From Roseovarius sp. (GTDB lineage: Bacteria; Pseudomonadota; Alphaproteobacteria; Rhodobacterales; Rhodobacteraceae), in NCBI GenBank assembly GCA_021767845.1, contig JAASSQ010000050.1:1-14620 (forward strand): a stretch of 14,620 bases of DNA, read 5' to 3'. Made by a program: the position numbers and the translations under genes. Position 1 is the first letter of the stretch; each line of letters opens with the position of its first letter. The notes under the pieces are model-generated. The model had not been told where the DNA came from and ran no database searches. It saw only the letters and a list, made by a program, of their open reading frames with translations. Shown in pieces: positions 5,727 to 13,867 of this stretch.

Positions 5727-5809
5727 ATACCCATCTTGAGTTTTCCCGAAAACGCCGTCTGGGCCGGAAAACGGCTTGAGGCGGCGTTGTCACTTGAAAG
5801 AGACCGCGC

Positions 5810-7170
<1,361 letters not shown>

Positions 7171-7174
<4 letters not shown>

Positions 7175-7749
7175 ACATCATTCTTCTCGGGCCGCCGGGC
7201 GCCGGCAAGGGCACGCAGGCGCAGATCCTCGTGGACAGCCGCGACATGATCCAGCTTTCGACCGGCGACATGCTGCGCGAAGCCAAGGACAGCGGCACGG
7301 AGATGGGCAACAAGGTGGCCGAAGTCATGGCCCGCGGCGATCTTGTGACCGACGACATCGTGATCGGCCTGATCCGCGAGAAGCTGCAGGGCGACAAGAA
7401 GGGCGGGTTCATCTTCGATGGCTTCCCCCGCACGCTGGCGCAGGCCGACGCGCTGGCCGACCTTCTGGCCGAGCAGGGCGAGACGCTCGATGCCGTGATC
7501 GAGATGCGTGTCGATGACGACACGCTGGTCAAGCGCATCGTCGGCCGCGCCGAAGAGGCCCGCGCCGCAGGCCAGCCCGTGCGCGCCGACGACAACGAGG
7601 ACAGCGTCCGGCACCGCCTGATGGAATACTACAAGAAGACCGCGCCGCTCATTGGCTACTACCACGCCAAGCGCCAGCTTGAGAGCGTCGATGGCCTCGG
7701 CACGATCGACGAGGTCAAGGCCGAGATCGCGGCGGTGCTCGACAGGTAA
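7171..7749 (+). CDS. adk: adenylate kinase, short-LID form
   Basis: Adenylate kinase interconverts ATP plus AMP and two ADP in the cytoplasm. The P-loop is GPPGAGKGT at residues 7-15. The NMP-binding motif LSTGDMLR is at 29-36, and GFIFDGFPRT at 79-88 is the family signature. The LID is short: between GR (125-126) and RADDNEDSVRHRL there are only about a dozen residues, instead of the long or zinc-binding LID of enterobacterial and Gram-positive enzymes. This explains the length of 192 rather than about 214. The ATGA overlap with secY implies translational coupling, the usual alphaproteobacterial secY-adk arrangement. map and infA, which often follow in other phyla, are absent. Confidence 0.97.
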
Positions 7750-8009
7750 GGGCCGGTGGCCTTCGGGCCCGCTCTTCCCCCTCGCGCGATCCGGCGCCCG
7801 GCCGCGCCCCGCCCGATGTCGTTCGGCTTGTCCGGGATGAGACGCGAACAAGACCGGTTCCACCGCTCACCGCGCGGCCCGTCGCTCACGCCGCTTCGTG
7901 CCTGGGATCGTCGCCCCCCGAAACGGGCAGGGCGGCCCGGAAAAGGCCTGCCCAAGGGCTGCCGCGACGGTTTCTTTCGGCGCTCGCCCCGATCCTGCCC
8001 GCCGGGGGG
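7750..8009. other. non-coding spacer between adk and the alpha-operon promoter
   Basis: GC-rich stretch with no credible gene. Short open frames here have no ribosome binding site and a composition of shadow ORFs. One inverted repeat is visible: GGGCAGG (7925-7931) with CCTGCCC (7947-7953). It could help end the rplO-secY-adk transcript, but it has no T-run. I see no clear terminator or mobile-element end. Confidence 0.5.
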
Positions 8010-8038
8010 TTGACGCCCCGGGCAATTGCTCCTAACCA
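8010..8038 (+). promoter_or_regulatory. sigma70-type promoter for the alpha operon
   Basis: TTGACG (8010-8015), a 17-bp spacer and TAACCA (8033-8038) form a good -35 and a fair -10. The element lies in the middle of the 442-bp gap before rpsM and points at it. Transcription would start near 8045, leaving a leader of about 147 nt. Confidence 0.6.
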
Positions 8039-8075
8039 GCACCATCCCGCGCAGAGTTGATTCTGTCGCGGTCAT

Positions 8076-8176
8076 GGTTCGTCACGAACCGATCACCTGA
8101 ATTCAGCTGCGGCCCGGCCGGATCACCCTCCGGGCTGACGTTGTGAAAAAAGGTTCTGGAATTACGGAACCGCAAC
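8076..8176 (+). promoter_or_regulatory. structured leader of rpsM
   Basis: Three stem-loops follow each other. GGTTCG (8076-8081) pairs with CGAACC (8085-8090). GCCCGG (8112-8117) pairs with CCGGGC (8130-8135). The third is GGTTC (8152-8156) with GAACC (8167-8171), framed by GTTG (8140-8143) and CAAC (8173-8176). The last ends just before the rpsM Shine-Dalgarno AAAGGA (8178-8183). The layout suits translational control of rpsM by a ribosomal protein, but no specific binder can be named. Confidence 0.45.
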
Positions 8177-8191
8177 GAAAGGACATGACAC

Positions 8192-8560
8192 GTGGCACGT
8201 ATCGCCGGCGTTAATATCCCGACCCACAAACGGGTCCCGATCGCCCTGACCTACATCACCGGAATCGGCCATTCCTCGGCCAAATCCATCTGCGAGGCCG
8301 CTGGCATCGACCAGTCCCGCCGCGTCAACGAACTGTCGGACGCCGAGCTTCTGGCCGTGCGCGAGCACATCGACGGCAACTACACCGTCGAAGGTGACCT
8401 GCGCCGCGAAGTCCAGATGAACATCAAGCGCCTGATGGATCTTGGCTGCTACCGTGGCCTTCGCCACCGCCGCAACCTGCCGGTTCGCGGTCAGCGCACC
8501 CACACCAATGCCCGCACCCGCAAGGGTCCGGCGAAACCCATCGCCGGCAAGAAGAAGTAA
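8192..8560 (+). CDS. rpsM: 30S ribosomal protein S13 (GTG start)
   Basis: Ribosomal protein S13 of the small-subunit head, which contacts the P-site tRNA and the 50S subunit. It has 122 residues, typical. It begins MARIAGVNIPTHKRVPIALT, has the helix-two-turn-helix region GHSSAKSICEAAGID, and ends with the basic tRNA-contacting tail CYRGLRHRRNLPVRGQRTHT followed by NARTRKGPAKPIAGKKK. The start codon is GTG 8192, set by AAAGGA at 8178-8183 (8-nt spacing). The nearby ATG at 8185 is out of frame. It is the first gene of the alpha operon, and rpsK follows after 15 bp. Confidence 0.98.
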   Translation: MARIAGVNIPTHKRVPIALTYITGIGHSSAKSICEAAGIDQSRRVNELSDAELLAVREHIDGNYTVEGDLRREVQMNIKRLMDLGCYRGLRHRRNLPVRGQRTHTNARTRKGPAKPIAGKKK

Positions 8561-8575
8561 GGGAGGGCAGAATCA

Positions 8576-8965
8576 ATGGCACGTGATACCCGTCGCACCA
8601 AGCGCAAGGTTTCCAAGAACATCGCCACCGGCGTGGCGCATGTGAACAGCTCGTTCAACAACACCAAGATCCTGATTTCCGACGTGCAGGGCAACGCGAT
8701 CTCGTGGTCGTCCGCCGGCACGATGGGGTTCAAGGGCTCGCGCAAATCTACCCCCTACGCCGCGCAGATGGCCGCCGAAGATGCCGGCCGCAAGGCGCAG
8801 GAACACGGTATGCGCACCCTGGATGTCGAGGTGCAGGGCCCCGGCTCGGGCCGTGAATCGGCGCTGCGCGCGCTGGCCGCTGTCGGCTTCAACATCACGT
8901 CGATCCGTGACGTGACGCCGATCGCGCACAATGGCTGCCGCCCGCCGAAGCGCCGCCGGGTCTAA
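8576..8965 (+). CDS. rpsK: 30S ribosomal protein S11
   Basis: Ribosomal protein S11 of the 30S platform, near the E-site mRNA path. The 129-residue length is normal. Signatures are VAHVNSSFNNTKILISDVQG, ISWSSAGTMGFKGSRKSTPY and the end TPIAHNGCRPPKRRRV. The Shine-Dalgarno GGGAGGG (8561-8567) directly follows the rpsM stop. In many bacteria rpsD (S4) comes next. Here rpoA follows directly after a 110-bp spacer, as is usual in alphaproteobacteria. Confidence 0.98.
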   Translation: MARDTRRTKRKVSKNIATGVAHVNSSFNNTKILISDVQGNAISWSSAGTMGFKGSRKSTPYAAQMAAEDAGRKAQEHGMRTLDVEVQGPGSGRESALRALAAVGFNITSIRDVTPIAHNGCRPPKRRRV

Positions 8966-8977
8966 GACTTTTTGCCG

Positions 8978-9006
8978 ATGGGGCCGCGCGCGATGCACGG
9001 CCCCAT
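8978..9006 (+). promoter_or_regulatory. 9-bp hairpin in the rpsK-rpoA spacer
   Basis: ATGGGGCCG (8978-8986) pairs perfectly with CGGCCCCAT (8998-9006) around an 11-nt loop, starting 12 nt after the rpsK stop. It is followed by TCCGTCATATT, not a T-run. It could be a partial terminator or an RNA-processing site that separates rpoA levels from the ribosomal proteins. Confidence 0.5.
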
Positions 9007-9075
9007 TCCGTCATATTGAACCTCGGGCGTCCCGCGCTTTTGGACATGGAGCCGGGACAGGAATGGAGGGACCGC

Positions 9076-10092
9076 ATGATCCACAAGAATTGGGCTGAAC
9101 TCATCAAGCCGACGCAGCTTGACGTGAAGCCGGGCAATGACCCGCTGCGTCAGGCGACCGTCGTGGCCGAACCGCTCGAACGGGGCTTCGGCCTGACCCT
9201 GGGCAACGCCCTGCGCCGTGTGCTGCTGTCGTCTCTTCAGGGCGCGGCCATCACCAGCGTCCAGATCGACAACGTCCTGCACGAGTTCAGCTCGGTGGCC
9301 GGTGTGCGCGAAGACGTGACCGACATCGTCCTGAACCTCAAGGGCGTGGCCCTGCGCATGGATGTCGAAGGGCCCAAGCGCCTGTCGATCTCGGCCAAGG
9401 GGCCGGCCGTCGTGACCGCCGGTGACATCTCCGACAGTGCGGGCATCGAGATCCTGAACAAGGATCACGTGATCTGCCACCTCGACGATGGCGCCGACCT
9501 GTTCATGGAGCTGACCGTCAACACCGGCAAGGGCTATGTCGCCGCCGACAAGAACAAGCCCGAGGATGCGCCCATCGGCCTGATCCCGATCGACGCGATC
9601 TACTCGCCCGTCAAGAAGGTCAGCTACGACGTGCAGCCCACCCGCGAAGGGCAGGTTCTGGACTATGACAAGCTGACCATGAAGGTGGATACCGACGGCT
9701 CGGTCACCCCCGATGACGCCGTGGCCTATGCCGCGCGCATCCTGCAGGACCAGCTGTCGATCTTCGTCAACTTCGAAGAGCCCGAATCCGCCGGCCGCGA
9801 ATCCGAGGACGAGGGGCTGGAATTCAACCCGCTCCTGCTCAAGAAGGTGGACGAGCTGGAACTGTCGGTCCGCTCGGCGAACTGCCTGAAGAACGACAAC
9901 ATCGTCTATATCGGCGACCTGATCCAGAAGACCGAAGCCGAGATGCTCCGCACCCCGAACTTCGGCCGCAAGTCGCTCAACGAGATCAAGGAAGTGCTCT
10001 CGGGCATGGGTCTGCATCTCGGCATGGACGTCGAGGACTGGCCGCCCGACAACATCGAGGATCTGGCCAAGAAGTTCGAAGACCAGTTCTGA
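9076..10092 (+). CDS. rpoA: DNA-directed RNA polymerase subunit alpha
   Basis: RNA polymerase alpha subunit, whose dimer nucleates core assembly and whose C-terminal domain contacts UP elements and activators. ATG 9076 is chosen because GGAGGG lies at 9065-9070 and the protein then starts MIHKNWAELIKPTQLDV. An in-frame ATG 60 bp upstream adds unconserved residues. The 338-residue length is usual. The N-terminal domain (about 1-235) contains ERGFGLTLGNALRRVLLSSL. After an acidic linker (EEPESAGRESEDEGLEF) comes the C-terminal domain. It has the DNA-contacting residues Arg266, Asn269 and Cys270 in LSVRSANCL and the helix NFGRKSLNEIKEVL (296-309). A 181-bp spacer with an unusual site array follows. 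Confidence 0.98.
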   Translation: MIHKNWAELIKPTQLDVKPGNDPLRQATVVAEPLERGFGLTLGNALRRVLLSSLQGAAITSVQIDNVLHEFSSVAGVREDVTDIVLNLKGVALRMDVEGPKRLSISAKGPAVVTAGDISDSAGIEILNKDHVICHLDDGADLFMELTVNTGKGYVAADKNKPEDAPIGLIPIDAIYSPVKKVSYDVQPTREGQVLDYDKLTMKVDTDGSVTPDDAVAYAARILQDQLSIFVNFEEPESAGRESEDEGLEFNPLLLKKVDELELSVRSANCLKNDNIVYIGDLIQKTEAEMLRTPNFGRKSLNEIKEVLSGMGLHLGMDVEDWPPDNIEDLAKKFEDQF

Positions 10093-10111
10093 GGATTTCG
10101 CGGGGCGTTGC

Positions 10112-10190
10112 CGGTTTCGTACCAATCGCCCCGCGCCATACCGGAGTTTCGTACGAAACCGCAGGGGAAACTTGCAAATTCGTACAAATC
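10112..10190. promoter_or_regulatory. three phased TTCGTACNAA sites in the rpoA-rplQ spacer
   Basis: TTCGTACCAA (10116-10125), TTCGTACGAA (10148-10157) and TTCGTACAAA (10179-10188) are spaced 32 and 31 bp apart, about three turns of B-DNA each. The middle one lies in the perfect 14-bp palindrome GTTTCGTACGAAAC (10146-10159). I found no other TTCGTACNAA in the window. This looks like an operator array for a dimeric DNA-binding protein. The protein is unknown. An RNA hairpin between site 1 and the right arm of site 2 (10112-10122 with 10151-10161) is an alternative reading. Confidence 0.65.
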
Positions 10191-10273
10191 TTCGGCCGGG
10201 CATCCGCCCCAAGGAGAGCCGGTGACACGCATCGCCGGCCAGACAAAGCAAAACACGATCTGGAGACTGAAAA

Positions 10274-10699
10274 ATGCGTCACGCACGAGGCTACCGCCGC
10301 CTGAACCGCACCCATGAACACCGCAAGGCCCTGTGGGGCAACATGGCGGGTTCGCTCATCGAACATGAGCAGATCAAGACCACCCTGCCCAAGGCCAAGG
10401 AACTGCGCCGGGTCATCGAAAAGCTCGTAACCCTCGGAAAACGCGGCGATCTTCACGCCCGCCGTCAGGCCGCGGCCCAACTCAAGCAGGACAAGCACGT
10501 CGCCAAGCTGTTCGACGTGATCGGCCCCCGCTACAAGGAGCGCCAGGGCGGCTACGTCCGCGTTCTCAAGGCCGGGTTCCGCTACGGCGACATGGCGCCG
10601 ATGGCGATCATCGAATTCGTCGATCGCGACGTGGATGCCAAGGGCGCCGCGGACCGCGCCCGCGTCGAAGCCGAAGAAGCGGCGGCCGACGACGAATAA
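10274..10699 (+). CDS. rplQ: 50S ribosomal protein L17
   Basis: Ribosomal protein L17, a 141-residue protein near the nascent-peptide exit region. It begins MRHARGYRRLNRTHEHRKAL, followed by WGNMAGSLIEHEQIKTTLPK and AKELRRVIEKLVTL, the highly conserved L17 core. GGYVRVLKAGFRYGDMAPMA is the C-terminal signature. A short acidic tail (EAEEAAADDE) is added, as is common in the class. The Shine-Dalgarno is GGAG at 10262-10265. It is the last gene of the alpha operon and is followed by an intrinsic terminator. Confidence 0.98.
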   Translation: MRHARGYRRLNRTHEHRKALWGNMAGSLIEHEQIKTTLPKAKELRRVIEKLVTLGKRGDLHARRQAAAQLKQDKHVAKLFDVIGPRYKERQGGYVRVLKAGFRYGDMAPMAIIEFVDRDVDAKGAADRARVEAEEAAADDE

Positions 10700-10728
10700 G
10701 ACCTTGAAGCCAAACGGTTTCTTGCAAG

Positions 10729-10755
10729 GCCCCTGCCGGTTCGGCAGGGGCTTTC
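10729..10755 (+). terminator. intrinsic terminator of the alpha operon
   Basis: GCCCCTGCCG (10729-10738) pairs perfectly with CGGCAGGGGC (10742-10751) around the 3-nt loop GTT. TTTC follows directly. It lies 29 bp after the rplQ stop. The strong stem and position make a terminator likely, although the T-tail is short. Confidence 0.85.
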
Positions 10756-10801
10756 GCGTTTCCGGGGGCGGGTGTTTTCGGCGCCGATCCCGCCACGGTG
10801 G

Positions 10802-10830
10802 TTGCATTGCGGGCTGCCTCTTCGCATATC
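10802..10830 (+). promoter_or_regulatory. candidate promoter of the protease-rarA unit
   Basis: TTGCAT (10802-10807), a 17-bp spacer and CATATC (10825-10830), located between the rplQ terminator and the GTG start at 10861. The -10 box is a weak match. A promoter is expected here because the preceding operon is terminated. Confidence 0.4.
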
Positions 10831-10860
10831 TTGCGGGCACTGAAGATTGAGGGAGCCCGC

Positions 10861-12240
10861 GTGATCCGACCTGTCCTCGCCCTTGTCATGTTGCTGGCCG
10901 GGCCAGCCCTGGCCGACGACACCCGCGTGCCGCAAAGCCGCGCCGAGATCGGGTTGAGCTTCACCCCCGTCGTGCAGCGCGCCGCGCCGGCGGTGGTCAA
11001 CATCTATGCCAGGCGGATCGTCAACGTCCGCTCCAGCCCGTTCAGCAACGATCCGTTTTTTCAAAACCTTTTCAGGGACTTCGGCGTGCCGCAGCAGCGC
11101 GTGCAAAACTCTCTCGGCTCGGGCGTGATCCTTGGCGAGGACGGGATCGTTGTGTCCAACTACCACGTGGTGGGCGAGGCGACGGACATCCGCGTGGTGC
11201 TGAACGACCGCCGCGAATACGAGGCGCGCGTCCTGCTCGCGGACGAGGAAAGCGACCTCGCGATCCTGCAGCTGCAAGACGCCCCGCCCATGCCCGCGCT
11301 TGAATTGCGCGACAGTGACACGGTGCAGGTGGGCGAACTGGTGCTGGCCATCGGCAACCCCTTCGGCGTGGGCCAGACGGTCAGCTCCGGCATCGTGTCG
11401 GGCCTCGCCCGCTCCGGCACCGCCACCGGCAACGCCCGCGGCTATTTCATCCAGACCGACGCGCCCATCAACCCCGGCAATTCGGGCGGCGCGCTGGTGG
11501 ACATCAACGGCCGCCTGATCGGCGTGAACACCTCGATACTCAGCAGTTCGGGGGGCTCGAACGGCATCGGCTTTGCCATCCCGTCGGCGCTCGTGGCGCA
11601 GTTCGTCGCGCAGGCCAAGGCGGGCAACGACAGTTTCGCCCGGCCCTGGGCGGGGCTGACGGGGCAGCCGGTGACCGCCGACATGACCGAAGGGCTGGGC
11701 CTTGACCGGCCCGGCGGCCTCATCATTTCCGAGGTCCACCCCCGAAGCGCTTTCGCCGGCGACATCCGCCCCGGCGATGTCATCACCGCCGTGGACGGGC
11801 AGCCGGTGAACACGCCCGCCGAGATGGTGTTCCGCATGTCGGTGGCGGGCATCGGGGCCGAGGCGGTCGTGACCCGCATCCGCGATGGCGACGCGCAGCA
11901 GGTCACCGTTCCCCTGTCCGCTGCCCCCGATGACCCGCCGCGCGCCCAGATCGTGACGGGCAAGCGGTCGGCCATTCCGGGGTTGACGCTGTCCACGATC
12001 AATCCCGCCGTGATCGCGGACCAGGATCTGAGCCTCAGCGCGCAAGGCGTCATCGTGGACGATCCCGGCCGCATCGGCGCGCGGGCCGGGCTGCGCGCCG
12101 GGGACATCCTGCGCGGCATTAACGGCGAACGGGTGCGGGACACGGCCACGGCGCGCGAGTTGCTGGCGCGCGCCTCGGGGCGGCTGGCGCTCGATGTGCA
12201 GCGGGGCGAGCGGCGCTTCGTCATGCGGTTCCGGCTTTGA
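10861..12240 (+). CDS. periplasmic serine protease of the DegP/DegQ (Do/HtrA) family
   Basis: A 459-residue HtrA-type protease and chaperone for misfolded envelope proteins. GTG 10861 is chosen because GAGGGAG lies about 6 nt upstream and the protein then begins with a signal peptide (VIRPVLALVMLLAGPALA), making it periplasmic. The catalytic triad is complete: His102 (SNYHVVGEA), Asp132 (ESDLAIL) and Ser208 (NPGNSGGAL). The regulatory loop segment FSNDPFFQNLFRDFGVPQQR is typical of Do proteases. Two PDZ domains follow, about residues 262-352 (PGGLIISEVHPRSAFAGDIR) and 372-458 (QGVIVDDPGRIGARAGLRAG). The paralogue (DegP or DegQ) cannot be decided, so no symbol is given. It is followed by rarA after only 7 bp, so the two are co-transcribed. 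Confidence 0.93.
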   Translation: MIRPVLALVMLLAGPALADDTRVPQSRAEIGLSFTPVVQRAAPAVVNIYARRIVNVRSSPFSNDPFFQNLFRDFGVPQQRVQNSLGSGVILGEDGIVVSNYHVVGEATDIRVVLNDRREYEARVLLADEESDLAILQLQDAPPMPALELRDSDTVQVGELVLAIGNPFGVGQTVSSGIVSGLARSGTATGNARGYFIQTDAPINPGNSGGALVDINGRLIGVNTSILSSSGGSNGIGFAIPSALVAQFVAQAKAGNDSFARPWAGLTGQPVTADMTEGLGLDRPGGLIISEVHPRSAFAGDIRPGDVITAVDGQPVNTPAEMVFRMSVAGIGAEAVVTRIRDGDAQQVTVPLSAAPDDPPRAQIVTGKRSAIPGLTLSTINPAVIADQDLSLSAQGVIVDDPGRIGARAGLRAGDILRGINGERVRDTATARELLARASGRLALDVQRGERRFVMRFRL

Positions 12241-12247
12241 GGGCGTG

Positions 12248-13558
12248 ATGGACCTGTTCGACCGATCCCCCGAGGACATCCCCGACAGCGCGCCGCGCCC
12301 GCTGGCCGACCGGCTGCGCCCGCGCAAACTGGCCGAGGTGATCGGCCAGGACCAGGTGCTTGGACCTGATGCGCCGCTGGGGGTGATGCTGGCCTCGGGC
12401 AGCCTGTCGTCGCTGGTCTTCTGGGGGCCGCCCGGCGTGGGCAAGACCACCATCGCGCGGCTTCTGGCCGATGAAACCGACCTGCATTTCGTGCAGATCA
12501 GCGCGATCTTCAGCGGCGTGGCCGAATTGAAGAAGGTGTTCGAAGAGGCCCGCCACCGCCGGGCGAACGGGCAGGGGACGCTGCTTTTCGTGGACGAGAT
12601 CCACCGCTTCAACAAGGCCCAGCAGGACAGTTTCCTGCCGCATATGGAGGATGGCACGATCCTTCTGGTGGGCGCCACCACCGAGAACCCCAGTTTCGAG
12701 TTGAACGCCGCGCTGCTCAGCCGGTCGCAGGTGCTGGTGCTGGAGCGGCTGTCGCTGGCCGATCTCGAACGGCTCGCGCAGCGGGCCGAGGCCGAGCTGG
12801 CCCGCGTCCTGCCGCTCGATGGCCCGGCGCGCGAGGCGCTGCTGGAGATGGCCGATGGCGACGGGCGCGCCCTGCTCAACCTGATCGAGCAGGTGGCCGC
12901 GTGGCGCGTCGAGGGCAAGCTGGACACCGACGCGCTGACCACCCGCCTGATGCGGCGGGCGGCGAAATACGACAAGTCGGGCGACGAGCACTACAACCTG
13001 ATCTCCGCGCTACACAAATCCGTGCGCGGTTCCGACCCGGATGCGGCGCTCTACTGGTATGCGCGGATGCTGACGGGGGGCGAAGACCCGCGCTATCTGG
13101 CGCGCCGCATCACCCGCATGGCGGTCGAGGATATCGGGCTGGCCGACCCGCAGGCCCAGACCGTCTGCCTTCACGCCTGGGAAACCTACGAGCGCCTCGG
13201 CAGCCCCGAGGGCGAGCTGGCGCTGGCGCAGGCGGTCGCCTACCTGGCGCTGGCGCCCAAGTCGAATGCCGGCTATGCCGCCTACAAGGCCGCCATGCGC
13301 GCCGCCAAGACAACCGGCAGCGCGCCACCGCCCAAGCATATCCTGAACGCGCCCACGGCGCTGATGAAGGATCAGGGGTATGGGGACGGCTATGCCTATG
13401 ACCACGATGCCGAAGACGGGTTCTCGGGCCAGAACTACTTTCCCGACGACATGAAGCGCCCGGTGCTCTACCAGCCCGTCGAACGCGGCTTCGAACGCGA
13501 GTTGAAAAAGCGGCTGGACTATTTCGCGCGGCTGCGCGCGCGGCGCGAAACCGAGTGA
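12248..13558 (+). CDS. rarA: replication-associated recombination protein A (MgsA/RarA AAA+ ATPase)
   Basis: A 436-residue clamp-loader-like AAA+ ATPase acting at stalled replication forks. It is related to eukaryotic Mgs1/WRNIP1. ATG 12248 is preceded by TGAGGG at 12238-12243, and MDLFDRSPEDI is a typical N-terminus. GTG 12245 is an in-frame alternative one codon upstream. Walker A is GPPGVGKTT (60-68), Walker B is LLFVDEIHRF (112-121), sensor 1 is GATTENPSF (142-150) and the arginine-finger region is LLSRSQV. The C-terminal tetramerisation half includes KSVRGSDPDAALYWYARMLT, RRITRMAVEDIGLADPQA and AYLALAPKSNAGYAAYKAA. The length is normal. It overlaps no gene and ends the unit with the protease. 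Confidence 0.96.
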   Translation: MDLFDRSPEDIPDSAPRPLADRLRPRKLAEVIGQDQVLGPDAPLGVMLASGSLSSLVFWGPPGVGKTTIARLLADETDLHFVQISAIFSGVAELKKVFEEARHRRANGQGTLLFVDEIHRFNKAQQDSFLPHMEDGTILLVGATTENPSFELNAALLSRSQVLVLERLSLADLERLAQRAEAELARVLPLDGPAREALLEMADGDGRALLNLIEQVAAWRVEGKLDTDALTTRLMRRAAKYDKSGDEHYNLISALHKSVRGSDPDAALYWYARMLTGGEDPRYLARRITRMAVEDIGLADPQAQTVCLHAWETYERLGSPEGELALAQAVAYLALAPKSNAGYAAYKAAMRAAKTTGSAPPPKHILNAPTALMKDQGYGDGYAYDHDAEDGFSGQNYFPDDMKRPVLYQPVERGFERELKKRLDYFARLRARRETE

Positions 13559-13628
13559 CCGGCCCCGGCGCGTTCGCGGCTGCGGCATCGGATTTTCTGC
13601 ACCTGCAATGTCGTTTTTGGCAAAGCTT

Positions 13629-13668
13629 CCCCGCCCCGCTTCGGGGGCGGGCCGGGGGCGGTTTTGCG
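13629..13668 (+). terminator. possible terminator region after rarA
   Basis: CCCGCCCC (13630-13637) pairs with GGGGCGGG (13644-13651), about 70 bp after the rarA stop. A second, alternative hairpin follows: GGGGCG with CGCCCC around GTTTTG, near 13655-13672. Neither has a proper T-run, though GTTTTG lies just behind the first. It is a plausible but imperfect terminator. Confidence 0.45.
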
Positions 13669-13672
13669 CCCC

Positions 13673-13867
13673 ATCCCCTATCTATTGGTCAAACCTGAAA
13701 AATTCGCGCCGGCGAACGTTTTGGGTGGAAGACTTGGCTATTTCGTGTTTTGCTTGGCGCATGTCGTTTTTGGGCTATGTGCCGGGGCGAACGAGGGCGA
13801 AAATCAAAAAGACTGCCAGGCACTGGCGGCTCCAACAGATCAAAAGCCAAACTCACAGGGAGAGAAC
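13673..13867. other. spacer upstream of the substrate-binding protein gene
   Basis: This stretch is A+T-richer than its surroundings and has no credible gene. It should contain the promoter of the downstream transporter gene, but I find no convincing -35/-10 pair. A weak pair is TTGGCG (13754-13759) with TATGTG (13776-13781). The sequence ATGTCGTTTTTGG occurs at 13761-13773 and also at 13608-13620. Confidence 0.4.

Noticed and set aside
7756..8013. An 85-codon plus-strand frame in the adk-rpsM gap
   Set aside because: No Shine-Dalgarno, Pro/Arg-rich low-complexity translation, and it lies in a spacer where high GC alone gives open frames.
8185..8187. ATG just upstream of rpsM as its start
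   Set aside because: It is in a different frame from S13. GTG 8192 gives the conserved N-terminus and has the better-spaced Shine-Dalgarno.
10582..12975. A 797-codon open frame on the minus strand
   Set aside because: It lies antisense to rplQ, the HtrA protease and rarA, all of which are clearly real. Long antisense frames are expected in high-GC DNA. The translation is low-complexity (Arg/Ser/Ala, then Ala/Gly/His) with no recognisable domain.
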